NCBI GenBank assembly: GCA_937925695.1
Contig: CALAMD010000055.1
Span: forward strand, 1-64,000
From: an uncultured Bacillaceae bacterium
GTDB lineage: Bacteria; Bacillota; Bacilli; Bacillales; Amphibacillaceae
Direction of reading: 5' to 3'
Length of the DNA: 64,000 nt
Of this stretch, positions 52,678 to 61,815 are shown in pieces. The notes beneath the pieces are model-generated. The model ran no database searches and was not told where the DNA came from. It worked only from the letters and a program-made list of their open reading frames with translations. Positions within the stretch are counted from its first letter, which is position 1. Every line of letters starts with the position of its first letter. A program made the translations under genes and the position numbers.

Positions 52678-54102
52678 ATGACCAAAGAATACGATTTAGT
52701 TATCCTTGGTGGAGGAATCGGAGGATATACGGCAGCCATTCGAGCTTCACAATTAGGTATGCACGTAGCAATTGTTGAAAAAGATAAACTTGGTGGTACA
52801 TGTTTACATAAAGGATGTGTTCCATCAAAAGTATTGTTACGAAGTGCGGAGATTTACCGTTTAACAAAGGAAGCCGATACATTCGGAATTGATGTGAAGC
52901 AATCAACACTAAAATTTCCCGAGGTACAAAACAGAAAAAAATCAGTTATTCAAACATTATATCAAGGTATTCAGTCGCTCATGAAGAAGAATAAAATTGA
53001 TATTTATCAAGGAAGAGGGAGAATGTTAGGACCTAGCATTTTCTCTCCATTGCCTGGTACGATATCAATCGAACATGATGATGGGAAAGAGAATACTATA
53101 TTAACACCAAAATATGTTTTGCTAGCTACAGGTGCTAAACCAAAACGCTTGCCGGACCTGCCAGTGGATGAGACATTTATCTTGACGTCCGATGAAGCAT
53201 TAGAGTTAAAGGAATTGCCTCAATCAATGATTATTGTTGGTGGGGGCGTTATTGGTATAGAATGGGCATCTATGATGATAGATATGGGTGTTGAAGTTAC
53301 TGTTATTGAAACCGCAGCAACCATTTTGCCTCATCTCGATGAAACTATTGCTAACGAAGCGAAACACCTGTTAAGCAAAAAAGGCGTGCGCTTTTTCGTC
53401 AAGGCAAACTTTAATCCTGAAAAGGTTACTGTCAATAACAATCTTGTCGAGATCAATGTTGAAACAAAAGATTCCTCACAGATTGTACGAGCTGAAAAGT
53501 TATTATTAGCCATTGGGCGAGAAGCGAATGTGAATGAAATTGGGATTGAAAATACGAATATTGAGCTTGAGCATGGTTTTATCCGTGTCAATGAGTATTT
53601 TCAAACAAAGGAATCCCATATATATGCTGTTGGAGATGTTATCGGTGGTAAACAATTAGCCCACTTAGCAGCGTATGAGGGTATGGTAGCGGTGGAACAT
53701 ATGGCGAATCAACAACCCTATCCGATTGAGGATAACCAAGTCCCTGTTGCTGTCTATTCACATCCAGAAATTGCTTCTGTAGGTCTAACTGAAGCGCAAG
53801 CTAAACAATTAGGAACAGACATTGAAATCGGAATATTCCCATTTCAAGCAAACGGCAAAGCGATTATTTTAGGGGAGTCAGCGGGGTTGGTAAAAATTAT
53901 TGCTAACAAGGATACGAATGATGTCCTTGGAGTGCATATGATTGGTCCTGATGTGACAGAACTGATTTCCGAAGCTGGACTAGCTCAAGTCCTTCAAGCG
54001 ACACCCTGGGAAATGGCATTGAACATTCATCCCCATCCTTCACTATCAGAAACAATTGGGGAAGCTGCCATGGCAGTTAATAATAGACAAATACATTATT
54101 AA
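52678..54102 (+). CDS. lpdV: Dihydrolipoamide dehydrogenase of branched-chain 2-oxo acid dehydrogenase
   Basis: E3 component, 474 aa, FAD protein. N-terminal dinucleotide motif G-G-G-I-G-G-Y-T-A; redox disulfide Cys42-Cys47 in G-G-T-C-L-H-K-G-C-V-P-S-K; NAD motif G-G-G-V-I-G-I-E-W; catalytic His in H-P-H-P-S-L-S-E-T-I near the end. AAAGGAG precedes ATG 52678. Placed between bcd and bkdAA as in B. subtilis. Confidence 0.93.
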   Translation: MTKEYDLVILGGGIGGYTAAIRASQLGMHVAIVEKDKLGGTCLHKGCVPSKVLLRSAEIYRLTKEADTFGIDVKQSTLKFPEVQNRKKSVIQTLYQGIQSLMKKNKIDIYQGRGRMLGPSIFSPLPGTISIEHDDGKENTILTPKYVLLATGAKPKRLPDLPVDETFILTSDEALELKELPQSMIIVGGGVIGIEWASMMIDMGVEVTVIETAATILPHLDETIANEAKHLLSKKGVRFFVKANFNPEKVTVNNNLVEINVETKDSSQIVRAEKLLLAIGREANVNEIGIENTNIELEHGFIRVNEYFQTKESHIYAVGDVIGGKQLAHLAAYEGMVAVEHMANQQPYPIEDNQVPVAVYSHPEIASVGLTEAQAKQLGTDIEIGIFPFQANGKAIILGESAGLVKIIANKDTNDVLGVHMIGPDVTELISEAGLAQVLQATPWEMALNIHPHPSLSETIGEAAMAVNNRQIHY

Positions 54103-54153
54103 GGAAAGACATGATGTTGGTAGCGAATTTATTTTCAGGAGGTTTAAATATTC

Positions 54154-55158
54154 ATGGTCAACAATCGACACAGGTCATTAGGTTTAACAGATGAGCAAGT
54201 TGTAAACATGTATCGATATATGTTGCTAGCTAGAAAGATTGATGAGCGTATGTGGCTACTAAATAGAGCAGGTAAAATACCATTTGTCGTATCTTGTCAA
54301 GGTCATGAAGCTGCTCAAGTTGGAGCTGCATTTGCTTTGAATAGAGATGTGGACTATATTGCACCTTATTATCGTGATCTAGGTGTTGTCTTAGTATTTG
54401 GCATGACCGCTAAAGATATTATGTTATCTGGATTTGCGAAAGCTGAAGACCCGAATTCCGGTGGTCGGCAAATGCCGGGACATTTTGGTAGTAAAGAAAA
54501 AAGAATTCTCACTGGATCTTCACCAGTAGCAACCCAAGTTCCCCATGCTGTCGGGGTAGCCTTAGCCGGTCAGATCGAACAAAAAGAGTTTGTTTCTTTT
54601 GTTACGTTGGGGGAAGGATCGACAAATCAAGGGGATTTTCATGAAGGATTAAATTTTGCCGGTGTTCATAAGTTACCAGTGATTACGATGGTAGAAAACA
54701 ACGGTTATGCTATATCAGTTCCATCCGATCAACAACTAGCCTGTGAACGAGTATCAGATCGAGCTCAAGGCTATGGGATGCCAGGATATACAGTTGATGG
54801 TACTGATCCATTAGCTGTTTATGAAGTCGTCAAAAAAGCCCGTGAAGATGCGCTAGCAGGGAAAGGGCCATCATTAATTGAAGCAATGACCTATCGATTA
54901 ACTGCTCATTCAAGTGATGATGATGACCGTGTCTATCGAAGCCAAGCTATCATTGATGAAGAAAAACAAAAAGATCCGCTCATCCTGTTTGCAAAGTACT
55001 TAAGAGATTCAGGTGTCTTAACAAGTGAACATGAAGCAATGTTAGAAAAAGAGATAGATGGTATCGTAGATGAAGCGACTGATTATGCTGAACAAGCAGC
55101 TTTTGCACAACCAGAAGATGCTTTGAAGTATGTGTATGAAGAACAAATGGGGTGGTAA
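54154..55158 (+). CDS. bkdAA: 2-oxoisovalerate dehydrogenase E1 alpha
   Basis: 334 aa, thiamine-diphosphate enzyme. The TPP-binding motif begins G-E-G-S-T-N-Q-G and ends E-N-N-G-Y-A-I-S. The phosphoserine loop region Y-R-L-T-A-H-S-S-D-D-D is present. AGGAGG precedes ATG 54154. It ends in bkdAB's ribosome-binding site region, and the next ATG follows after 2 nt. Confidence 0.93.
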   Translation: MVNNRHRSLGLTDEQVVNMYRYMLLARKIDERMWLLNRAGKIPFVVSCQGHEAAQVGAAFALNRDVDYIAPYYRDLGVVLVFGMTAKDIMLSGFAKAEDPNSGGRQMPGHFGSKEKRILTGSSPVATQVPHAVGVALAGQIEQKEFVSFVTLGEGSTNQGDFHEGLNFAGVHKLPVITMVENNGYAISVPSDQQLACERVSDRAQGYGMPGYTVDGTDPLAVYEVVKKAREDALAGKGPSLIEAMTYRLTAHSSDDDDRVYRSQAIIDEEKQKDPLILFAKYLRDSGVLTSEHEAMLEKEIDGIVDEATDYAEQAAFAQPEDALKYVYEEQMGW

Positions 55159-55160
55159 AG

Positions 55161-56144
55161 ATGGCGATCTTGACCTATATACAAGCAATTACGAAAGCAA
55201 TCCAAGAAGAAATGGAACAAGATGAAAAAGTGTTTATATTTGGACAAGATGTAGGAAAAAAAGGTGGCGTTTTTCGTGCAACCGATGGATTGTACGAACA
55301 ATTTGGTAAGAATCGTGTCATTGATGCACCACTTGCTGAATCAGCGATTGCAGGTGTAGGTATTGGTGCAGCGATGTATGGTATGCGTCCAATAGCTGAA
55401 ATCCAGTTTGCTGATTTTATCCTGCCAGCGGTAAATCAAATTATTTCGGAAGCAGCCAAAATAAGATATCGTTCAAATAACGATTGGCAATGTCCAATTA
55501 CCATTCGTGCGCCATTTGGTGGAGGTGTGAATGGTGCTTTATATCATTCTCAGTCAGTTGAAGCAATTTTTGCCAATCAACCGGGCTTGAAAATTGTTAT
55601 TCCTTCGTCACCTTATGATGCAAAAGGTTTATTAAAGGCAGCGATCAGGGATCCAGATCCTGTTCTTTTCTTTGAACATAAGCGCGCTTATCGTCTATTA
55701 AAAGAAGAGGTGCCAGATGAGGATTATACCATCCCAATCGGAAAAGCAGAAGTCAAAAGGGAAGGATCAGATCTAACTGTTATTACATATGGCTTGTGTG
55801 TGCATTTTGCGATGGAAGTAGCTGAAAAATTAGCAGTAGAGAATATCGATGTACATATTTTAGACTTACGGACAATTTATCCTTTAGACAAAAAGGCGAT
55901 TATCGACGCTGCTAAAAAGACAGGTAAAATTTTGTTAATTACAGAAGATAATAAAGAAGGTAGTGTCATGAGTGAAGTGGCAGCGATTATCGCTGAACAT
56001 TGTTTATTTGATTTGGATGCTCCGATTCAGCGATTAGCAGGACCTGATGTACCTGCTATGCCTTATGCACCTACGATGGAAAAATATTTTATGATCAATC
56101 CAGACAAAATCGAAGCAGCGATCAGGGATTTAGCTGAATTTTAA
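55161..56144 (+). CDS. bkdAB: 2-oxoisovalerate dehydrogenase E1 beta
   Basis: 327 aa. Transketolase-like beta chain with F-G-Q-D-V-G-K-K-G-G-V-F-R-A-T-D-G-L and the A-P-L-A-E-S-A-I-A-G motif. GGGGTGG before ATG 55161 is decisive; an in-frame GTG at 55152 lies in that site. Forms the alpha2beta2 E1 with BkdAA. Confidence 0.93.
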   Translation: MAILTYIQAITKAIQEEMEQDEKVFIFGQDVGKKGGVFRATDGLYEQFGKNRVIDAPLAESAIAGVGIGAAMYGMRPIAEIQFADFILPAVNQIISEAAKIRYRSNNDWQCPITIRAPFGGGVNGALYHSQSVEAIFANQPGLKIVIPSSPYDAKGLLKAAIRDPDPVLFFEHKRAYRLLKEEVPDEDYTIPIGKAEVKREGSDLTVITYGLCVHFAMEVAEKLAVENIDVHILDLRTIYPLDKKAIIDAAKKTGKILLITEDNKEGSVMSEVAAIIAEHCLFDLDAPIQRLAGPDVPAMPYAPTMEKYFMINPDKIEAAIRDLAEF

Positions 56145-56165
56145 TCGAAAAGGTGGTGTATTTAT

Positions 56166-57431
56166 TTGGCTACTAAAAAAATAACCATGCCCCAGTTAGG
56201 TGAAAGTATTACTGAAGGCACAATTAATGCTTGGTTGGTAAAAGAGGGAGATCGGGTAAACAAATATGATCCGATTGCTGATATTATGACAGATAAAGTC
56301 AATGCAGAAGTGCCAACATTTTTTTCCGGAGTAATTAAGGAAATTGTAACAAATGAAGGTGAAACAATTGGGGTTGGTGAAGTGATGTGTTATATCGAAA
56401 CTGAGGCGGATGTAGATGATGAAGAAAGTGCAAATGATATAGCTGAACAAGTGCATATGAATCATCAAGAAGAAAATACAAACAAGGATGGGTCAATGCG
56501 CAAGCGATATTCTCCTGCCGTTTTACGTTTAGCCGAAGAGCACAATATTGATTTAAATCAAATCGAAGGAACAGGACGGGGCGGAAGAATTACTCGTAAA
56601 GATATTGAAAAGTATTTAACAAACGAAACTACACCGATTTCACCCATGGAAGTTGAAGATAAACCATCCGTTATAGCAAATGAAGTCGATAAGAAATCAA
56701 CTAAATCTGCGCCTCAAGTCACTTTAAAGAATGGCGATGTTGAAATTCCGTTGACAGCTATTCGTAAGAAAATTGCTGAAAACATGGTACGTTCTAAACA
56801 TGAAATACCCCATGGCTGGATGACCATAGAGGTAGATGTGACTGAGTTAGTTAAATTTAGGAATGAAATTAAAGATGACTTTAAGCAACAAGAAGGATAC
56901 AATCTTACTTATTTTCCATTTTTCGTAAAAGCCGTTGCTCAAGCGCTAAGAGAATATCCCCGCCTCAATAGTACATGGGCTGGTGATAAAATCATTCAAC
57001 GAAAAGCTATCAATTTATCCTTTGCAGTTGCTAAGGAAAATGAACTTTTTGTGCCTGTCATTAAACATGCGGATGAAAAGAGCATTAAAGGGATCGCAAA
57101 GGAAATTCATGAATTAGCAATCAAAGCTAGATCCGGAAAATTAACTACCCAAGATATCGAAGGTGGTACATTTACCATTAATAATGCCGGGTCCTTTGGA
57201 TCAATTCATTCAATGGGTGTAATCAATTATCCACAAGCCGCAATCCTGCAAATTGAAGCGATTGTTAAACGACCAGTTATCATCAATGATATGTTTGCCG
57301 CTCGAGATATGGTTAATTTATCCCTTTCAATAGACCACCGTATATTAGATGGTCTCATTAGTGGACGTTTCTTAGCAAGAGTGAAAGAAATATTAGAAAA
57401 TACAAATCGAGACAATACGAAGATCTATTAA
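56166..57431 (+). CDS. bkdB: Branched-chain 2-oxo acid dehydrogenase E2 (lipoyl acyltransferase)
   Basis: 421 aa. Lipoyl domain with lipoyl Lys44 in M-T-D-K-V-N-A, a charged linker, an E1/E3-binding domain (R-K-R-Y-S-P-A-V-L-R-L, about 113-150) and the catalytic core with H-R-I-L-D-G near 392. The start is TTG 56166 after AGGTGG. It makes isobutyryl-, isovaleryl- and 2-methylbutyryl-CoA, used as primers of branched fatty acids. Confidence 0.93.
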   Translation: MATKKITMPQLGESITEGTINAWLVKEGDRVNKYDPIADIMTDKVNAEVPTFFSGVIKEIVTNEGETIGVGEVMCYIETEADVDDEESANDIAEQVHMNHQEENTNKDGSMRKRYSPAVLRLAEEHNIDLNQIEGTGRGGRITRKDIEKYLTNETTPISPMEVEDKPSVIANEVDKKSTKSAPQVTLKNGDVEIPLTAIRKKIAENMVRSKHEIPHGWMTIEVDVTELVKFRNEIKDDFKQQEGYNLTYFPFFVKAVAQALREYPRLNSTWAGDKIIQRKAINLSFAVAKENELFVPVIKHADEKSIKGIAKEIHELAIKARSGKLTTQDIEGGTFTINNAGSFGSIHSMGVINYPQAAILQIEAIVKRPVIINDMFAARDMVNLSLSIDHRILDGLISGRFLARVKEILENTNRDNTKIY

Positions 57432-57517
57432 GCTATTTAAATTGAAATATTCGTATAATCTTGCTAAGCTTAATTTTAAGTTAGAACAATTTGATTGAAG
57501 GGAATGACTGCACGGAT

Positions 57518-57949
57518 ATGGATTATGATACATTCATTAAAGATGTTGTACATGTTGCCCGCCAAGATATGCGTGAAGCAGGATATGAAGAGTTAACAAC
57601 ACCAGAAGAAGTCGATGAAGCGCTAAATCGAAAAGGGACGACACTCGTCATGATCAATTCTATCTGTGGTTGTGCTGGAGGGGTTGCAAGACCTGCCGCC
57701 ACACATGCCATTTATTATGATAAAGTACCAGATCATTTAGTAACTGTTTTTGCTGGACAAGATCGGGAAGCTACCGAACGTGCGCGAAGCTATTTCGGTG
57801 ATTATCCACCATCTTCACCTTCATTTGCCTTTTTGAAGGATGGCAAAATCGTAACGATGATTGAACGTCATGATATTGAGGGATTTACCGCAATTGATGT
57901 AATTAACAAATTACAAGCAATATTTGATGAACATTGTGAAGAAATATAA
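57518..57949 (+). CDS. brxB: Bacilliredoxin BrxB-type (YqiW)
   Basis: 143-aa thioredoxin-fold protein with the CGC motif in N-S-I-C-G-C-A-G-G-V-A-R-P-A-A, the signature of bacilliredoxins that remove bacillithiol from proteins (DUF1094/YphP-YqiW). Position after bkd genes and before yqjA agrees with YqiW. The frame opens upstream at 57491; I start at ATG 57518, whose ribosome-binding site is modest (AAGGGA 14 nt upstream). It implies that the organism makes bacillithiol. Confidence 0.85.
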   Translation: MDYDTFIKDVVHVARQDMREAGYEELTTPEEVDEALNRKGTTLVMINSICGCAGGVARPAATHAIYYDKVPDHLVTVFAGQDREATERARSYFGDYPPSSPSFAFLKDGKIVTMIERHDIEGFTAIDVINKLQAIFDEHCEEI

Positions 57950-57963
57950 GCTGATATTGCAAG

Positions 57964-57992
57964 AGGCTATCTATCCTAGGTAGCCTTTTTTT
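57964..57992 (+). terminator. Terminator after brxB
   Basis: Stem AGGCTATCT / AGGTAGCCT with G-T pairs, followed by seven T residues. Confidence 0.75.
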
Positions 57993-58016
57993 AAAGCCAT
58001 GAAAAGGAAGATGATG

Positions 58017-58994
58017 ATGAAAATTGGTTATCGTACAATAAAAACAGCCATTGGTACACCGTTAGCCATTGCCCTCTCGCAAGTTATCGGTTTAAGCAAT
58101 GTCGTTTCAGCAGGGATTATCACGATGCTTTGTATTCAACCATCCCGGAAGCAATCATTTAAAAGTGCCTGGGATCGATTTTTAGCTTGTCTATTTGGCA
58201 TCATAATCGCTGTCATTTTTTTTGAAATCATTGCCTATCACCCCATCACAATTGGCATTATTTTATTGATATTTATACCGATATGCGTCTATTTTAAAAT
58301 TACCGAAGGAATCGTCACAAGTTCTGTAATTATGCTAAATCTGTTTAGAAGTGGAGACATTACTTTACCATTAATCGGGGAACAATTTATCTTAATTTTC
58401 ATTGGGATCGGTGTCGCTTTGATCATGAATGTTTATATGCCAAGTCTAGAAAGTAAACTCATAGAAAAGCGAGATATGTTAGAGAAAAAATTTCAAACTA
58501 TTTTGGCTGAAATTGCTTGTTTCGTGAAAGAAAAAAATCTTAATTGGGATGGGAAAGAACTCATAGAAGCTGAAAAAATACTTGAAGATGCTTATCGATT
58601 AGTAGCGACAGATCTAGAAAATCAAATCTTAAAAAACGAAACAACCTATGCTGATTATTTTTCCATGCGTCGTAAGCAGCTAAGATGCTTGCAACGGATG
58701 TTGTCATTAGTAAGTAGAATCCATCAAGTTGAAGGCATTTCAGAAAAGATTGCTCATTTTTTCGAGCAATTATCCGAATCAGTAAACCCAAATACACCGG
58801 CAATTGTATTCCTTGATCAATTGTCAACATTACGTCATACATTTGCTGATAGTAAATTACCTAAAACGCGAGCAGAATTTGAAACACGAGCTAATTTATA
58901 TCGCTTACTTTCCGAAATTGAAGAATATCTCCATTTGAAACATGAGTATAATAAGCGACATACACCTTTTTTACATAAAAAGAAGACCGAATAA
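58017..58994 (+). CDS. yqjA: Aromatic acid exporter family (DUF939) protein YqjA
   Basis: 325-aa protein with four to five N-terminal membrane segments (to about residue 145) and a helical cytosolic C-terminal domain, like half of an aromatic-acid/ fusaric-acid efflux protein. Motif T-A-I-G-T-P-L-A-I-A-L-S-Q, and K-S-A-W-D-R-F-L-A-C-L-F-G are typical of DUF939. Several ATGs are in tandem (58011, 58014, 58017) behind AAAAGGAAG; the last is a reasonable start. Substrate unknown. Confidence 0.8.
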   Translation: MKIGYRTIKTAIGTPLAIALSQVIGLSNVVSAGIITMLCIQPSRKQSFKSAWDRFLACLFGIIIAVIFFEIIAYHPITIGIILLIFIPICVYFKITEGIVTSSVIMLNLFRSGDITLPLIGEQFILIFIGIGVALIMNVYMPSLESKLIEKRDMLEKKFQTILAEIACFVKEKNLNWDGKELIEAEKILEDAYRLVATDLENQILKNETTYADYFSMRRKQLRCLQRMLSLVSRIHQVEGISEKIAHFFEQLSESVNPNTPAIVFLDQLSTLRHTFADSKLPKTRAEFETRANLYRLLSEIEEYLHLKHEYNKRHTPFLHKKKTE

Positions 58995-59011
58995 ATATTC
59001 AGTCTCCGTAT

Positions 59012-59146
59012 TTATAAAAATGATAATCCGGCCGTTACTAATGATAAAACCATTGCAAAAATCATGATATAAACAATGATTTTAACTCTTCGTTGTCTTT
59101 TGGATGGTCGTCTTTTTGTATTTTTGACTTGTTGTTTTTTGGCCAC
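59012..59146 (-). CDS. 44-aa basic single-pass membrane protein
   Basis: Short ORF with a near-perfect ribosome-binding site AAGGAGG, 7-8 nt before GTG 59146. The product begins MAKKQQ, is very basic to residue 23, and then has one hydrophobic helix (about 22-43) ending in L-S-F-L. This resembles the DUF4044-like or other small M-A-K-K membrane proteins in Firmicutes, but I am not certain of the family. It stands alone in the gap between yqjA and the peptidase gene. Too short for usual ORF limits. Confidence 0.6.
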   Translation of the reverse strand: MAKKQQVKNTKRRPSKRQRRVKIIVYIMIFAMVLSLVTAGLSFL

Positions 59147-59322
59147 AATTTTTGCCTCCTTCAGTGCAATCTATTATATATATTATCGTTAATAGAATGA
59201 TAGGACAAGTGTTATTTATTTTATATCGGCTTTTATGTGACTTTCTTAACAAATTCACGTAAGCTGTAAATAGCTTAATACATAAAAAGCAATTTTACAC
59301 GCTCAAGGAGGAAATAAACCTG

Positions 59323-60453
59323 ATGTTTGATGTAAATAAGCAGCGTTTGATTAATGAATTTTTATCATTAGTCCAAATTGATTCCGAAACAAAACATGAA
59401 AGAGTTATTGCTGATGTACTGATTGACAAGTTTCGCGAGTTAGGTGTGGACGTGGAAGAAGATGACAGTCAAGAAATAACCGGTCATGGTGCTGGTAATT
59501 TGATTTGTACTTTACCGGGAACAGAAGCTAATTGTGAGCCAATTTATTTTACTGCCCATATGGATACGGTCGTTCCAGGTAAAAATATTAAACCTTCGAT
59601 TGAAGGTGACTATATTGTTTCTGATGGGACAACAATTTTAGGAGCCGATGATAAGGCAGGTATTGCTGCAATTTTGGAAGCTATCCGCACGATTCAAGAG
59701 TCGAATTTACCTCATGGTGACCTTCAATTTATTATTACAGTGGGTGAGGAATCAGGATTAGTCGGTGCTAAAGCACTTAATAAAGATAAGATTAAAGCTA
59801 AATTTGGTTATGCCCTTGATAGCAATGGAACTGTTGGTGACATCATTGTTGCAGCTCCTTCACAAGCAAAATTAACTGTGAACATCCAAGGTAAAACGGC
59901 TCATGCTGGAGTTGAACCTGAAAAGGGTATTTCAGCGATCACCTTGGCAGCCAAAGCTATTTCTAACATGAAATTAGGTAGAATTGACGACGAAACAACA
60001 GCTAATATTGGCCGCTTTGCAGGTGGAAAACAAACCAATATCGTCTGTGACCATGTAGAAATTATTGCTGAAGCAAGATCACTAAAAGAAAATAAATTAG
60101 CTAAACAAGTAGAACATATGAAAGAAACATTTGAAAATACAGCTAAAAAATTAGGTGGTCATGCCGATGTAAAAGTCGATATTATGTACCCGCAATTTTC
60201 CCAACAAAAAGATGATCAAGTTGTAAAAGTTGCTGAAAAAGCAGCTGAAAAGCTAGGACTAACAAGTAGATTACTAACAAGTGGTGGGGGAAGCGATGCT
60301 AATATTTTTGCCGGTGCGGGGATTCCTACGGTGAATTTAGCAGTCGGATATGAAGAAATCCATACGACGAATGAACGAATGCCGATTAATGAATTAGTCA
60401 ATATCACCAAACTGGTAACTGCAATTATTGTAGAGGTAGCAACAGACAACTAA
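59323..60453 (+). CDS. yqjE: M20 family peptidase, PepT-like (YqjE)
   Basis: 376-aa di-zinc peptidase. Zinc motifs A-H-M-D-T-V, G-A-D-D-K-A-G, catalytic Glu in V-G-E-E-S-G, and E-I-H-T-T-N-E at the C-terminal side. The lid domain (about 180-290) is present. AAGGAGG precedes ATG 59323. It belongs to the PepT-like tripeptidase group; an exact substrate is not known. Confidence 0.87.
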   Translation: MFDVNKQRLINEFLSLVQIDSETKHERVIADVLIDKFRELGVDVEEDDSQEITGHGAGNLICTLPGTEANCEPIYFTAHMDTVVPGKNIKPSIEGDYIVSDGTTILGADDKAGIAAILEAIRTIQESNLPHGDLQFIITVGEESGLVGAKALNKDKIKAKFGYALDSNGTVGDIIVAAPSQAKLTVNIQGKTAHAGVEPEKGISAITLAAKAISNMKLGRIDDETTANIGRFAGGKQTNIVCDHVEIIAEARSLKENKLAKQVEHMKETFENTAKKLGGHADVKVDIMYPQFSQQKDDQVVKVAEKAAEKLGLTSRLLTSGGGSDANIFAGAGIPTVNLAVGYEEIHTTNERMPINELVNITKLVTAIIVEVATDN

Positions 60454-60517
60454 CATCCATTCAGGGCTAGTTTTTGTTATAATAGTGGTAATAACGTATA
60501 CACAAAGGATGTATAAG

Positions 60518-61774
60518 ATGTCTAAGTGGTATCCTAAAAATGGTCGCGTTATTTTCCATATTGATATGAACTGTTTTTACGCCTCAGTAGAGATGGCGCA
60601 CCAACCAGAATTAAAAGGAAAACCAGTTGCTATTGCCGGAAATCCTGAGGAAAGAAAAGGCATCATTGTCACCAGTAGCTATGAAGCAAGGGATAAAGGT
60701 GTCAAAACAACGATGCCTGTATGGCAAGCTAAAAAATTATGTCCAGAATTAATTATTATGCGGCCAAACTTTGAGCGGTATCGTCAAGCTTCACAACAGA
60801 TTTTTAATATGTTACGAAAAGTTACGCCCTTTGTTGAACCAGTCTCGATTGATGAAGGTTATCTAGATATCACCGATTGTGAGGAATTAGGAAATCCGTT
60901 ACAAATCGCACATTATATTCAACAAATGATTTTAAAAGAATTAGATTTACCTTGTAGTATTGGAATTGGGCCCAATAAGTTCCTAGCCAAAATGGCATCA
61001 GATATGAAAAAACCTTTAGGTATTACTGTCCTAAGAAAAAGAGATTTGCCTCAAACACTTTGGCCCTTGCCTGTTGAAAAAATGTACGGTGTTGGTAAGA
61101 AGACAGCTGAAAAATTACGGTTAATTGATGTGCATACAATCGGGGACTTAGCTAAAAAAGATGTTTACTCCTTAACCCATTTATTAGGGGTAAACGGAGA
61201 ACGACTCAAAAATAGAGCGAATGGCATTGATCCACGTCCAGTTGATCCGGAATCGATTCATGACTTTAAAAGCATTGGTAGTTCCCAAACCTTACCCCAT
61301 GACACGACAGATGATAACGAAATTCACCGCTTATTACAAGATTTGGCTAGTACGATTCATCGTCGGATGGAACGGAGAGATATTGCCGGATTAAGTGTAC
61401 AGATCATGATTCGCTACAGCAATCGGCAAACCATTACGAGAAGCAAAAAATTACCAACTTATATTTCCAATCAAAAAGACATCTTTGAAATCGCCTATGA
61501 TTTATTTCAACAACATTGGAATGGCAACCCGATTCGATTACTAGGCATTACCGTACAAGATTTAGAAGAAAAGCAAAACATTGCCCAACAACTAGACTTG
61601 TTTACCTATGAGGAAGAAATTGAAAAAGCTAAGCTCAATCAAGTTGTTGAAGAATTATCTCGTAAATATGGAAAAGATACGTTTAAGCGGTTATCCAATC
61701 CAGCCGATCAGCACCAGGATTTTCGCACAAGCTTTCAAAAGGATTTTTTAGATGATTTTACCTCAAATACATAA
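60518..61774 (+). CDS. dinB: DNA polymerase IV (Y-family)
   Basis: 418-aa translesion polymerase of the DinB/PolY1 type. Catalytic Asp16 in D-M-N-C-F-Y-A-S-V-E; second site S-I-D-E-G-Y-L-D. Palm-finger-thumb are complete, and the little-finger domain is followed by the clamp-binding motif Q-L-D-L-F at 358-362. AAAGGATG precedes the ATG at 60518. A TATAAT at 60478-60483 lies upstream; I see no LexA box. Confidence 0.92.
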   Translation: MSKWYPKNGRVIFHIDMNCFYASVEMAHQPELKGKPVAIAGNPEERKGIIVTSSYEARDKGVKTTMPVWQAKKLCPELIIMRPNFERYRQASQQIFNMLRKVTPFVEPVSIDEGYLDITDCEELGNPLQIAHYIQQMILKELDLPCSIGIGPNKFLAKMASDMKKPLGITVLRKRDLPQTLWPLPVEKMYGVGKKTAEKLRLIDVHTIGDLAKKDVYSLTHLLGVNGERLKNRANGIDPRPVDPESIHDFKSIGSSQTLPHDTTDDNEIHRLLQDLASTIHRRMERRDIAGLSVQIMIRYSNRQTITRSKKLPTYISNQKDIFEIAYDLFQQHWNGNPIRLLGITVQDLEEKQNIAQQLDLFTYEEEIEKAKLNQVVEELSRKYGKDTFKRLSNPADQHQDFRTSFQKDFLDDFTSNT

Positions 61775-61812
61775 ACGATCCTCGTCATCCAAAGAATGAT
61801 GAGGATCGTTTT
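61773..61812. terminator. Bidirectional terminator between dinB and rnz
   Basis: AAACGATCCTCGTCAT-type arm with AATGATGAGGATCGTTT, about 8-nt loop, followed by T-rich sequence. It overlaps the dinB stop and ends just before the rnz stop. Confidence 0.85.
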
Positions 61813-61815
61813 GTT

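Noticed and set aside
60470..60517. LexA box upstream of dinB
   Set aside because: No CGAAC-N4-GTTCG-like sequence is present.
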